This document shows, in pieces, positions 51,872 through 60,940 of a DNA stretch of 64,000 nucleotides. Within the stretch, counting starts at the first letter, position 1; each line of letters begins with the position of its first letter. Both the position numbers and the translations under genes were made by a program. Origin of the DNA: Acinetobacter oleivorans DR1 (GTDB lineage Bacteria > Pseudomonadota > Gammaproteobacteria > Pseudomonadales > Moraxellaceae); the NCBI RefSeq assembly GCF_000196795.1, contig NC_014259.1:2666001-2730000 (forward strand). The letters run 5' to 3'. The notes beneath the pieces were generated by a model. The model was not told the origin of the DNA, did not search any database, and saw only the letters and a program-made list of their open reading frames with translations.

Positions 51872-52690
51872 ATGAAAAAATCAGTAGATGAGAAAAGAAA
51901 GATTTTCCGTGATCTCCATAAAGACGGATGTTTTATTTTACCTAATCCTTGGGATGCAGGCAGCGCAAAGGTACTCGAACAACTTGGCTATAAAGCACTT
52001 GCAACAACAAGCTCGGGCTATGCATGGACCTGTGGAAAAGCAGATGGTCAACTCGACAGAGATGAAACATTGGCACATTTACGTTACATGGTTCAGTCGA
52101 CCAATCTTCCTATTAATGCTGATTTTGAAAGCGGATTTTCAGATACTACTCAAGGTGTTATTGAAAATGTTCTGATGGCGCTTGATACAGGTATAGCTGG
52201 TATTTCGATTGAGGATTCAACTGGAAATATTGAAAAGCCGCTTCGTGATATTCCTAATGCTGTTGAAAGAATCCGTGCAGCTCGTATAGCGATCGATCAA
52301 AGCGGAACGTATACGATGCTTATCGGCCGTGCTGAAAACTTTTTTGTTGGTGTGCCTGATTTAGAAGATACGATTAATAGATTAAAAGCATATTCAGAAG
52401 CTGGTGCTGACTGCCTATATGCACCCGGTATCAAAACACGTGAACAAATCATTGCTGTCGTTCATGCTGTTGCACCAAAACCCGTGAACGTTTTAATCGG
52501 CTGGGATAGTGATTTAACAGCAGCAGAACTTGCAGATTTAGGTGTAAGACGTATTAGCTTAGGTGGAGCATTAGCTCGTACAGCTTGGGATGGTTTTATT
52601 AAAGCAGCGAGTGCTATTGCCGAATCAGGTCACTTCCATTCACTCAATACGTTAGTTTCAAGTAGTGATCTAAATAGTCGATTTAAATAA
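51872..52690 (+). CDS. Isocitrate lyase / phosphoenolpyruvate mutase family protein
   Basis: 272-residue TIM-barrel protein. Landmarks are FILPNPWDAGSAKVLEQLGYKALATTSSG, LPINADFESGF (metal-binding Asp), IAGISIEDSTGN, GRAENF and ADCLYAPGI. The family cleaves or forms C-C or C-P bonds of small dicarboxylates (for example methylisocitrate lyase, oxaloacetate hydrolase). The KKCGH-type catalytic motif of isocitrate lyase is not present, so the reaction is open. Confidence 0.85.
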   Translation: MKKSVDEKRKIFRDLHKDGCFILPNPWDAGSAKVLEQLGYKALATTSSGYAWTCGKADGQLDRDETLAHLRYMVQSTNLPINADFESGFSDTTQGVIENVLMALDTGIAGISIEDSTGNIEKPLRDIPNAVERIRAARIAIDQSGTYTMLIGRAENFFVGVPDLEDTINRLKAYSEAGADCLYAPGIKTREQIIAVVHAVAPKPVNVLIGWDSDLTAAELADLGVRRISLGGALARTAWDGFIKAASAIAESGHFHSLNTLVSSSDLNSRFK

Positions 52691-52739
52691 GATTTAGATA
52701 AATCTCTTTATTTGGTAACTTTCAGACAGGACCTCTGTT

Positions 52740-53324
52740 ATGACCCCAAACATCATACTTTCAAGTGATCGTATTCGGTTACGCCTTTTAAAGATTGAAG
52801 ATTCAAGAGATTTAGTCGCCGCTGCATCAGACGGAGAACTATGGAACCTTCCTTTCACTGTCGTACCTTCAGCAGAAACAATAGATGACTATATTCACCT
52901 TGCGCTAGAAGGTTATCAAGCAGGTACAGTTCTTCCTTTTGTTGTTGAAGATATCGCTACAGGAAAGATCATTGGATCTACGAGATTTTGGAAAATAGAT
53001 AGAAAAAATTTAAAGTTAGAAATTGGAAGTACTTGGTATTCGAAATATTGGCAGCGAACATACGCAAATACGGAAGCAAAATATTTGCTTCTTAAATATG
53101 CCTTTGAGGAATTAAATTGCGTCAGAGTTCAGCTTACAACAGATGTGCTTAATGAAAAATCACAGAATGCGATTTTAAGACTCGGTGCTCAAAAGGAAGG
53201 TGTTGTAAGAAATGAGAGAATTATGCCTGATGGAAGAAAAAGGAATTCTGTCAGATTTAGTATCATTGATGAAGAGTGGCCAAACATAAAAGAGAATCTT
53301 ATTAAAAAGTTAAATTATTATTAA
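52740..53324 (+). CDS. GNAT N-acetyltransferase, RimL-like
   Basis: 194 residues. LSSDRIRLRLLKIEDSRDLVAAA at the N-terminus, IGSTRFWKIDRKNLKLEIGSTWYSKYWQRTYANTEAKYLLLKYAFEELNCVRVQLTTDVLNEKSQNAILRLGAQKEGV through the acetyl-CoA site, and a final RNSVRFSIID strand. Typical of GNATs acetylating protein N-termini or small amines. Transcribed alone. Confidence 0.87.
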   Translation: MTPNIILSSDRIRLRLLKIEDSRDLVAAASDGELWNLPFTVVPSAETIDDYIHLALEGYQAGTVLPFVVEDIATGKIIGSTRFWKIDRKNLKLEIGSTWYSKYWQRTYANTEAKYLLLKYAFEELNCVRVQLTTDVLNEKSQNAILRLGAQKEGVVRNERIMPDGRKRNSVRFSIIDEEWPNIKENLIKKLNYY

Positions 53325-53360
53325 TTTTTCTGCTCTTTTATTCCCATTCAAAAACATTGC

Positions 53361-53375
53361 AAATGAGTCTCATTT
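53361..53375. promoter_or_regulatory. Fur box upstream of the second TonB receptor
   Basis: AAATGAGTCTCATTT is a perfect 7-1-7 inverted repeat, the geometry of a Fur site, about 105 bp before the receptor start. Confidence 0.75.
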
Positions 53376-53480
53376 ATATATACTTTACACACTTTTTTTG
53401 AGTCTAGTCGGCTCTCTTGTTCGCTTGAATAGTCACTCTTTTTTAGCCTTTCACGATTTTTATATCACTTAGGTATACTT

Positions 53481-55652
53481 ATGTTTGCTTTCTCCCCGCG
53501 TAAAAATTTAATTACTGTTGAAATTTTAAAACATAGTAGCCCCTTGCTTTTATCCCTCATCCCTATCATGTCTTGGGCAGAAACAACTGCGATCCAACCA
53601 GCGCAGCTAGAGACTATTAAAGTTCAGGCGGAAGCGAACTCAAGCTATATCGAAAATCAAACGGCATCGACCTTACGAGGCAATCAAAAAAATCTAGAAA
53701 GCCCACAAACCGTAAATGTCGTTTCTAAGCAATATATGAAAGACTATTTACCTGCAAATCTGGACAATGCACTGACCCAAGTCAGCGGCATTACGCAAGG
53801 TAATACTTTAGGCAGTACGCAAGATACCGTAATGAAACGTGGTTTTGGTGATAACCGTGACGGTTCAATTACCGTAAATGGTATGCCGATTGTGCAAGGC
53901 CGAACCATGAATGCGGCTGTTGAACAAGTTGAAGTTTTAAAAGGCCCGTCTTCGTTACTCTATGGCATTATGGACCCGGGCGGTGTGGTTAATGTCATTA
54001 CAAAGAAACCTGAGGCTACTCAGAAAACTGAATTTTCCGTCTACGGTTCAAGCTTTGCAGCGGGTAAAAATGGTTTAGGCGCAAGCATCGATACCACGGG
54101 CGCGATTAGTGATAGTAACTTTTCCTATCGCTTTATTGCCGATCACTCAGATGCAGACTATTGGCGTAATTTTGGTAACCTCAAACAGTCACTAATTGCT
54201 CCATCTTTAGCGTGGGATAATGGTCAAACTAAAGTGAACCTGAGCTATCAATACCGCCACTTTGATGTACCTTTTGACCGCTCTACCGTTTTTGATCCAA
54301 AAACAAACAAAGCCCTACCCATCTCTAAATATCAACGTTTAGATGAAGCTTTTAACCAAATGAAAGGTGAAGATCATTTAGCTCAACTGTTGGTAGATCA
54401 CCAAATTAATGATAATTGGTCGGCTCACTTCGGCTATACCTACAACTACGAAACCTATGATGCCAATCAGTTACGTGTAACCAAGTTAGATACGACCAAA
54501 CATACCGTGACACGCCGTACTGATGCGACTTTAAATGCAGAAAGTATAGACAGTAACGCCCAAGCGTATATCAATGGTTCAACCAATCTGTTTGGTTTAA
54601 AACATGATATTCAAATTGGTTCAGACATTGAATATCGCAAATATTTCCGTCCAGATATGGTTCGTGGTGATACCTCAACCTTAGATTATTTAAATCCAAG
54701 TTTTGGAACTGTTGAACCATCTCAAAATGTTGTCGCATCAGATAGCGACCAAACAGATAAACTACATACCTATGGTTTTTATGTTCAAGATGCCATTCAT
54801 TTAAATGAAAAATGGATTGCTGTACTTGGTGGTCGTTACCTAAACTATGAGCAAACTGCTGGACGTGGCAGACCATTTAAGGAAAATACCAATACCAACG
54901 ATGATGCTTGGCTCCCACACGCAGGTTTAGTCTATCAATGGAATGACCAACTTTCATTCTATGGTAGTTATACCGAGTCACTTAAGCCATCTTCTTCAAT
55001 TGCTCCTTTAGGCGGCGACGCTGTTATTAATGCAGACGTTCAACCTGAACAAGCTAAGTCTTATGAAGTTGGTGCAAAATATGAGTTAAATGACCGTATT
55101 AAAGCCAATTTTGCAATCTACGATATTAAAAAACGTAATGTTTTAGCTAAAATTACCAATTCATCTACGAATGAAGTCGAACTGCATACAACGGGTGCTG
55201 TTCGTTCTAAAGGTGCTGAACTCGACCTGACAGGCCGTCTAACAGATCAGCTTGATGCTACCCTCACCTATGCCTATACAGATGCTAAAGTGACTGAAGA
55301 TGAAAGTGGTCTAGAAGGCAACCGCCTAAACAATGTAGCGCGTAATACAGCTTCTCTAGCATTGGCCTATAATTATGGGCAGCTTTATAACGGTAACTTA
55401 CGTTTAGGCTTGAGTGGTAATTACGTAGGAAAACGTGCTGGTGATTCGGAAAATACCTTTGACCTACCTGACTACACACTAGCGAATGCCTTTGTGAGTT
55501 ATGACACCACCATTGCTAAACAAGCGGTCACTTTCCAATTTAATTTAAATAATATCTTTGACACAACTTACTACACAGCTAGCGTCAATAATTTGGCCGT
55601 ATCTCAAGGTGACTCTCGCCAAGCAGTATTACGCGCAACCTTTAAATTTTAA
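53481..55652 (+). CDS. TonB-dependent siderophore receptor
   Basis: 723 residues. A signal peptide (cleaved after SWA) is followed by a plug domain with ESPQTVNVVSKQYMKDYLPANLDNALTQVSGI, MKRGFGDNRDGSITVNGMPI and VEVLKGPSSLLYGIMDPGGVVNVITKKP. The barrel ends in FKF (RQAVLRATFKF). No STN domain, so it is a plain uptake receptor, FhuA/FiuA-like. The Fur box supports iron-repressed expression. Confidence 0.93.
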   Translation: MFAFSPRKNLITVEILKHSSPLLLSLIPIMSWAETTAIQPAQLETIKVQAEANSSYIENQTASTLRGNQKNLESPQTVNVVSKQYMKDYLPANLDNALTQVSGITQGNTLGSTQDTVMKRGFGDNRDGSITVNGMPIVQGRTMNAAVEQVEVLKGPSSLLYGIMDPGGVVNVITKKPEATQKTEFSVYGSSFAAGKNGLGASIDTTGAISDSNFSYRFIADHSDADYWRNFGNLKQSLIAPSLAWDNGQTKVNLSYQYRHFDVPFDRSTVFDPKTNKALPISKYQRLDEAFNQMKGEDHLAQLLVDHQINDNWSAHFGYTYNYETYDANQLRVTKLDTTKHTVTRRTDATLNAESIDSNAQAYINGSTNLFGLKHDIQIGSDIEYRKYFRPDMVRGDTSTLDYLNPSFGTVEPSQNVVASDSDQTDKLHTYGFYVQDAIHLNEKWIAVLGGRYLNYEQTAGRGRPFKENTNTNDDAWLPHAGLVYQWNDQLSFYGSYTESLKPSSSIAPLGGDAVINADVQPEQAKSYEVGAKYELNDRIKANFAIYDIKKRNVLAKITNSSTNEVELHTTGAVRSKGAELDLTGRLTDQLDATLTYAYTDAKVTEDESGLEGNRLNNVARNTASLALAYNYGQLYNGNLRLGLSGNYVGKRAGDSENTFDLPDYTLANAFVSYDTTIAKQAVTFQFNLNNIFDTTYYTASVNNLAVSQGDSRQAVLRATFKF

Positions 55653-55699
55653 AACACAGGATCAGAGCAGTGTTAAATCACTGCTCTTTCGAGAACAAT

Positions 55700-56377
55700 A
55701 TGAAAAAGCTTCTTTCTACGGTGGTGTTAATTGGCACACTGTTTAGCTCTTCTGTTTACGCCCAAACACGAATTGCTCTAATCTCACAGATCAAGGGGTC
55801 ATCGGCTAGTACAGATGTCGCTATTCAAAAATACTTGCAGAGCAAAGGCTATCAAGTTGAAGTATTAGATCAATCTGTTTCACCGAATAATTTAAAAAAC
55901 ACAGATTTAGTCATTATTTCTTCTACAGTCGCTTCTAAAAATCTTCAATCGGGTTGGCGCCAACTCGCCATTCCACTGATGACGTGGGAAAACGATTATC
56001 TTGATGATTTGGCTATGACAGGTAAACGAATTAATAGCGATTTTGGCGAAGTCGAGAAAGAACGTTATTTGTGGTTAGTCAATGCGCCACATCCACTCTC
56101 TGCAAATCTTTCTGCGGGAACTCACAATGTCTATAAAGCGCAAGCACCTATGAGTTGGGGCAAACCTGGTTTAGGTGCCACCATTATCGCGACTGTGTAT
56201 GGGCAACCTGAAAAAGTAGCGATTTGGGGTTATGAGAAAGGTGCAACCATGGACTATGAATCTTTAGCACCTGCAAAAAGACTTATGTTTTTTCTTAACA
56301 ACGACACATTTACCAATCTATCTGACGATGGATTAAAACTGTTTGATGCCTCAATTCAATGGCTGAGCAATAAATAA
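55700..56377 (+). CDS. Secreted hypothetical protein, ThuA/glutamine amidotransferase-like fold
   Basis: 225 residues from the ATG at 55700, with a signal peptide (MKKLLSTVVLIGTLFSSSVYA). The mature part starts RIALISQIKGSSASTDVAIQKYLQSKGYQVEVLDQ and continues with TDLVIISSTVASKN, a flavodoxin/ThuA-like alternating pattern. Periplasmic. It follows the TonB receptor by 47 bp and probably shares its Fur control, so a role in the same ligand system is possible. No catalytic residues assigned. Confidence 0.7.
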   Translation: MKKLLSTVVLIGTLFSSSVYAQTRIALISQIKGSSASTDVAIQKYLQSKGYQVEVLDQSVSPNNLKNTDLVIISSTVASKNLQSGWRQLAIPLMTWENDYLDDLAMTGKRINSDFGEVEKERYLWLVNAPHPLSANLSAGTHNVYKAQAPMSWGKPGLGATIIATVYGQPEKVAIWGYEKGATMDYESLAPAKRLMFFLNNDTFTNLSDDGLKLFDASIQWLSNK

Positions 56378-56389
56378 AATCATTTATGT

Positions 56390-56427
56390 AGCTCAACAAG
56401 TTTCCACTCATCGCACCTTGTTGAGCT
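56390..56427. terminator. Terminator hairpin between convergent genes
   Basis: AGCTCAACAAG / CTTGTTGAGCT, 11-bp perfect stem, between the receptor operon and the minus-strand SCPU gene. Confidence 0.72.
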
Positions 56428-56513
56428 GCAAAAGAATTTGATATCAAATCATAGTGATTAAAATATTGGGCTTTCAGCTTTACAGCAGAAGCGCTTTATT
56501 TATTATTCTTTTA

Positions 56514-56984
56514 TTAATATATAACGTTCACACGGACCCAATCTTCATACTTGGTGGCCTGAACATTGGTACTTGATGTAATTGCCCCATGAATAGGAAT
56601 ATTTTCTTTCATCCCTGTGGCAACTCCTGAATATATTTTACTTCCCTGGCCTCCCCAAATTTGAGTATGGCCAGCATCTTGATACAGTACATATGCAACA
56701 GATGCTGGGCTGGCAGCAGATTTAAGTTCAAAGTTATTGTCTGAAGTTACCGCCAATTGATACGGCGTATTTTGACTACATTGCACAGATACATCCGTTC
56801 TTGCAGCAGCAACTGACTGAGAACGAACCACTGAACCAAAATCTAAATTTCCTTGTGTAGAAACTTCACACGTTTCAATAATCGTTAAACTGACTCTTAA
56901 TGATGTAGATGCATTTCCAGCATCCGCACTATTTATTGTCAGCATACTCATCAGAGAAAATAAACTGTATTTAAGGACTTTCAT
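56514..56984 (-). CDS. Spore coat U / Csu-type fimbrial subunit-like protein
   Basis: 156 residues with a signal peptide (cleaved after ADA). The mature part has SLRVSLTIIETCEVSTQGNLDFGSV and VQCSQNTPYQLAVT, with two Cys that pair in CsuA/B and SCPU domains, and ends in WVRVNVIY as a donor-strand-type edge. It resembles chaperone-usher (Csu) pilin subunits, but no chaperone or usher gene is adjacent; an orphan subunit. Confidence 0.8.
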   Translation of the reverse strand: MKVLKYSLFSLMSMLTINSADAGNASTSLRVSLTIIETCEVSTQGNLDFGSVVRSQSVAAARTDVSVQCSQNTPYQLAVTSDNNFELKSAASPASVAYVLYQDAGHTQIWGGQGSKIYSGVATGMKENIPIHGAITSSTNVQATKYEDWVRVNVIY

Positions 56985-57492
56985 TTCTTCTCCTTAACTT
57001 TTTGTTCTAATGTCTATTCATCTTTATATTGTGTTTTTTCTGTTCTGGTTAAAGAAACAGCTTCAGGATCTTTTAGTTATAAAACTTAATATTGCACACT
57101 GTCAATAAATACTAAACGCATGATTTGAATGTTATTTTATAAACCGTGATGTATTACACGCAATCTAACTAATTTAAAAATTAGTTGATGTTTTTAGTCC
57201 TCTTCAGCATAAGTTCCATCATTCCTTATCAAACTGTATATCTACTTCATCTATCTCTCATTCTAAAAATTATTAATAATTTATTATCAGCTTTTAAAAC
57301 CTTATTTAATCATTCTGTCCATTCTCGCAATTGCATAAATAAATTGATCAAAATAATATTCATGCAAATAGATTATAACTTCACATATTGTTTAGCTTAA
57401 AGATTCAATACCAAGAAAACTGTGAAGTTAAATTTAAAATGAATAATTCAGACCTTTAAAACCATCCATTTTTAATTTGAGAAATGCTTGAT
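56985..57492. other. Long AT-rich intergenic region
   Basis: No supported gene. An open frame at 57185-57400 is hydrophobic and AT-driven and has no SD. The region should hold divergent promoters for the SCPU-like gene and the DUF2147 gene. Nothing else recognised. Confidence 0.5.
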
Positions 57493-57930
57493 ATGAAAAA
57501 ATATTTACTCTTACTTTTACTTAGCTTTTATTCAATTCATTCATTTGCTTCGGACAAATTACATGGCAGTGTTTGGAAAACAATTGATGATGCAACCAAT
57601 CAACCAAGAGCACTGGTAAGATTCAGCGAAGATAAAAATGGCAATCTGTCTGCGAACATCGAAAAAATACTTGTTCCAAATGAAGCTAACAAATGTACGA
57701 TGTGTGAAGGTACTTACAAAAACAAATCTTTGATTGGCCTAACCATTGTCAAAAATTTAAAAAGTGTTGGTCAAAATAAATATGACAAGGGATCTATCCT
57801 CGACCCTCAATCAGATAAAACTTATAAATTTAGTGTAACCGTATCACCAGATGGTGAAAAACTTATCGCTCGTGGATACATTGGTATTTCTGCAATTGGC
57901 CGAAACCAAACGTGGTATCGAATTAAATAA
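57493..57930 (+). CDS. DUF2147 secreted protein
   Basis: 145 residues from the ATG at 57493, with a signal peptide (MKKYLLLLLLSFYSIHSFA). The DUF2147 lipocalin-like pattern is GSVWKTIDDATNQPRALVRFSEDKNGNLSANIEKIL, then CTMCEGTYKNKSLIGLTIVKNL, and RGYIGISAIGRNQTWYRIK at the end. Two cysteines in CTMC. Periplasmic, function unknown. Its last ten codons are repeated at 62725-62757. Confidence 0.87.
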   Translation: MKKYLLLLLLSFYSIHSFASDKLHGSVWKTIDDATNQPRALVRFSEDKNGNLSANIEKILVPNEANKCTMCEGTYKNKSLIGLTIVKNLKSVGQNKYDKGSILDPQSDKTYKFSVTVSPDGEKLIARGYIGISAIGRNQTWYRIK

Positions 57931-58264
57931 GCTCCTAAATCGTTAAAAGCCCTACTTATAAATTGCATGGTTTTTTGAAGTGATCATTTACCTCAAAAGC
58001 CATGTAATTTTTGAATATTCTTAATTTAATTAAGAATTTTAATCATGCACTAAACCTAAAAATAAATAATTTTTAAGAGCTCTTATTTTTTTCAGATACC
58101 GATTTTAATTCAAAATATAACTACCAATTTTAAGTGATAAATAATTCTTTTTTAATGATAAATATAAACTCATCTTTGCATATATCCATTCCACTTTTTC
58201 ATATTTTTATTAATCATAAATTTTCACTAAGATCGAATAAATTTCGAAAATTACTGGAAATATA
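57931..58264. other. Intergenic region upstream of the ABC transporter operon
   Basis: No gene. A long imperfect hairpin occurs at about 57966-58007 (TGCATGG...CCATGTA), perhaps the DUF2147 terminator. The remainder is very AT-rich and should hold the ABC operon promoter. Confidence 0.5.
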
Positions 58265-59344
58265 ATGTTGTTTGCAACACGTTTTCACTTAAAAAACGCT
58301 GTCTTATCAGTAGGGGTTCTCAGCTTTGCACTTTTAACTGGTTGTGGAAATAATTCACAGCAAAATAATGAAACTAAGGCAGAAGCTTCTCAAACTGCGG
58401 CTGCCGCTGAACTGCCTAAAGAAGTACGTTTTGCTTGGGGTGGCGGTCCACGAGTTTGGGTTCTTGGTAAGGCTGATGGAGATTTTGAAAAAGCTTTAGG
58501 TACAAAAATTAAGTGGGTTGAATTTGCTTCAGGTGCTGATGTAATTAATTACTTCGCCGCAAATGAAATTGATATTGCTCGTTTTGGCTCCAGCCCAGCT
58601 GTTGCAGGTATTACTCGCGGATTACCAATTGAAATCATTGGTTTGGAAGGTCTAATTTCTGGTGCAGAACGTTTAATTGTTCGTCCTGATATTAAAAATC
58701 TGCAAGGTCTGGTTGGTAAAAAAGTTGCCTTCCCTGCCAACTCCACCGCGCAATATGCTTTGGAACAAGCTCTTGCATTAAATAAAATTGATAAATCAAA
58801 AATCAAATTAATTCCACTTAAGCCTGCTGAAATTGTTTCTGCATGGACACGTGGTGATATTGATGCAGCCTATGTTTGGGGACCATTTACTCAACAGCTA
58901 GAGAAAGAAGGCGGTAAAGAAATTTATCGTACAACGACGTTGAATGAAAAAGGTATTTTGGTTTATAACAACTTCGCTGTCCGTAAAGAGTTTGCAGAAA
59001 AACACCCTGACCTTGTAATTAAGTTCTTGAAGGCTTACCAAGATCAAGTTGATGAATATAAACGTGATCCTAAAGCTGCTTCTGAAAAAATCTCTAAATA
59101 CTTAAGTCTTCCATATGACCAAGTCGAAACCACACTTGCTGGTATCGAATATATTCCACTAAAAGATCAAGCCTCTGAAAAATATTTAGGTGCAACATCA
59201 AACGATGAAAACTCTGGCTTGGCTAAAGCAACTCAAGATATCGCTAAATTTTTAGTCAGTATTGGCGAGTTGAAACAATCTGATGTTCCAAAGAGTTATG
59301 CGCCTAATATCGACAGTAAATACCTTATTGAAGCGACAAAATAA
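58265..59344 (+). CDS. ABC transporter substrate-binding lipoprotein, taurine/sulfonate type
   Basis: 359 residues. Lipobox LLTGC (Cys27). The TauA/SsuA-like core has VRFAWGGGPRVWVLGKADGDFEKALGTKIKWVEFASGADVINYFAANEIDIARFGSSPAVAGITRGLPIEIIGLE and WTRGDIDAAYVWGPF. First gene of an operon with a permease, an ATPase, a D-cysteine desulfhydrase and an Asp/Glu racemase. The ligand is probably a sulfur-containing organic acid or amino acid. Confidence 0.9.
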   Translation: MLFATRFHLKNAVLSVGVLSFALLTGCGNNSQQNNETKAEASQTAAAAELPKEVRFAWGGGPRVWVLGKADGDFEKALGTKIKWVEFASGADVINYFAANEIDIARFGSSPAVAGITRGLPIEIIGLEGLISGAERLIVRPDIKNLQGLVGKKVAFPANSTAQYALEQALALNKIDKSKIKLIPLKPAEIVSAWTRGDIDAAYVWGPFTQQLEKEGGKEIYRTTTLNEKGILVYNNFAVRKEFAEKHPDLVIKFLKAYQDQVDEYKRDPKAASEKISKYLSLPYDQVETTLAGIEYIPLKDQASEKYLGATSNDENSGLAKATQDIAKFLVSIGELKQSDVPKSYAPNIDSKYLIEATK

Positions 59345-59353
59345 GGTTATCAA

Positions 59354-60133
59354 ATGATTCAGTTGAACCCGTTTAAAGTAAAAGTGATTAGTACATTATC
59401 GCTAATCACTTTTGTGATTATTTGGCAACTTGTGTGTACATTTAAACTTGTCTCACCCATTTTGTTGCCCTCTCCTCTACAGATTTTAGATACAGTTTTA
59501 GATTTATTTAAAAACGGTTACCGAGATGCTCCTTTTTATCAACACATTTTAGTCAGCACGGCGCGCGCCTTCTTTGCTTTCTTCGTTGCAATCGTTATTG
59601 GTGTGCCTTTGGGATTATTAATGGGCCGTAGTCCTGTACTTAATGCCATTTTAGATCCATTTGTACAATTCTTACGTCCTATTCCCAAAATTGCCCTCAT
59701 TCCATTGGTTGTTGTTTGGCTAGGAATTGGTGAGGAATCTAAATTTTTCCTTATTTTTATTGCGACTTTACTGAGTGTCATTGTGGGTGCAACCGCAGCA
59801 AGCCAAAACGTTCCATATGGTTTGATTCAAGCAGCACAAACGATGGGCTTAGGAAAAACAGCAATCTTATTCCGCGTCATTTTACCCTCTTCGCTTCCTG
59901 AAATTTTCACCACCATTCGTTTATCTATTGGTATTGGTTGGACATCATTAATTGCAGCGGAAATGGTTGCAGCAACTTCTGGTTTAGGCTGGATGATTAT
60001 TAATGCCGGTTCTTATTTGCGTACAGATGTTGTGATTGTCGGGATTATTTTACTTGGAACAATTGGCTTTATTTTAGATTGGCTCATTGTGAAAGCACAG
60101 CAAAAATGGGCCCCTTGGACAGGAAAAGCATAA
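59354..60133 (+). CDS. ABC transporter permease, taurine/sulfonate type
   Basis: 259 residues with six hydrophobic helices. The family EAA loop is GLIQAAQTMGLGKTAILFRVILPSSLPEIFTTIRLSIGIGWTSLIAAEM. Follows the binding-protein gene by 9 bp. Its stop overlaps the ATPase start by one base (TAATG). Confidence 0.93.
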   Translation: MIQLNPFKVKVISTLSLITFVIIWQLVCTFKLVSPILLPSPLQILDTVLDLFKNGYRDAPFYQHILVSTARAFFAFFVAIVIGVPLGLLMGRSPVLNAILDPFVQFLRPIPKIALIPLVVVWLGIGEESKFFLIFIATLLSVIVGATAASQNVPYGLIQAAQTMGLGKTAILFRVILPSSLPEIFTTIRLSIGIGWTSLIAAEMVAATSGLGWMIINAGSYLRTDVVIVGIILLGTIGFILDWLIVKAQQKWAPWTGKA

Positions 60134-60924
60134 TGACTCAACCCTTTATTGAGCTAAATAATGTTCAGAAAATATTTAAACAAAACAAGACGGAAAATAC
60201 GGTCCTAGAAGATATTAATCTTAAAATTCCTGAAGGTCAGTTTGTTTGCTTACTTGGGCCTTCTGGCTGTGGTAAATCAACTATTTTGAACTTGCTTGCT
60301 GGTTTTGAAAAACCAACTTTAGGTGAAATTTATGTAGATGGTCAAACCATCTCAGCACCGGGCATAGACCGAGCTGTTGTATTTCAACAAGCTCAGTTAT
60401 TTCCTTGGCTCACGGTAAAAGAAAATATTCAATTTCCACTTAAGCAATCAAAAGCCGAGCCTAAATATATTGCTGAGCAAACTGAATATTACTTAGAAAA
60501 AACGGGTTTAAAGAAGTTTGAACATCATCGAATTTGGCAAATCTCAGGTGGTATGAAACAACGTGTTGCCCTTGCCCGTGCGTGGGTCATGAAGCCAAAG
60601 ATTTTATTAATGGATGAGCCTTTTGGGGCATTAGATGCTCAAACACGTATTTTAATGCAGGAAACACTGACTCAGCTTTGGCAAGACAATAAAACTACCG
60701 TTTTATTTGTTACTCACGATATTGATGAATCTCTACTTTTAGCAGATCGCATTATTTTAATGGCAGGCCATCCCGGACGCATTGCCGAAGATATTCAAGT
60801 GAATTTACCTCGTGCGCGTAGCATTGAAAATATTACGCCACGGCAAGAATTTATTGAAACCAAAAAACATATTTTAGAAATTATGCGCAAAGAAGTAAGC
60901 CGCATGATTGATTACATACATTAA
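60133..60924 (+). CDS. ABC transporter ATP-binding protein, taurine/sulfonate type
   Basis: 263 residues. Walker A GPSGCGKST, Q-loop (VFQQAQLFPW), signature ISGGMKQRVALARAW, Walker B ILLMDEPFGALD and the switch His (LFVTHDIDES). The ATG at 60133 overlaps the permease stop; a longer frame from 60079 lies inside the permease gene and is rejected. TauB/SsuB-like. Confidence 0.93.
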   Translation: MTQPFIELNNVQKIFKQNKTENTVLEDINLKIPEGQFVCLLGPSGCGKSTILNLLAGFEKPTLGEIYVDGQTISAPGIDRAVVFQQAQLFPWLTVKENIQFPLKQSKAEPKYIAEQTEYYLEKTGLKKFEHHRIWQISGGMKQRVALARAWVMKPKILLMDEPFGALDAQTRILMQETLTQLWQDNKTTVLFVTHDIDESLLLADRIILMAGHPGRIAEDIQVNLPRARSIENITPRQEFIETKKHILEIMRKEVSRMIDYIH

Positions 60925-60940
60925 ATTTTAGGACATTATT

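Noticed and set aside
57185..57400. 71-codon hydrophobic open frame
   Set aside because: No SD, AT-rich composition explains the hydrophobic translation, and there is no neighbour relation.
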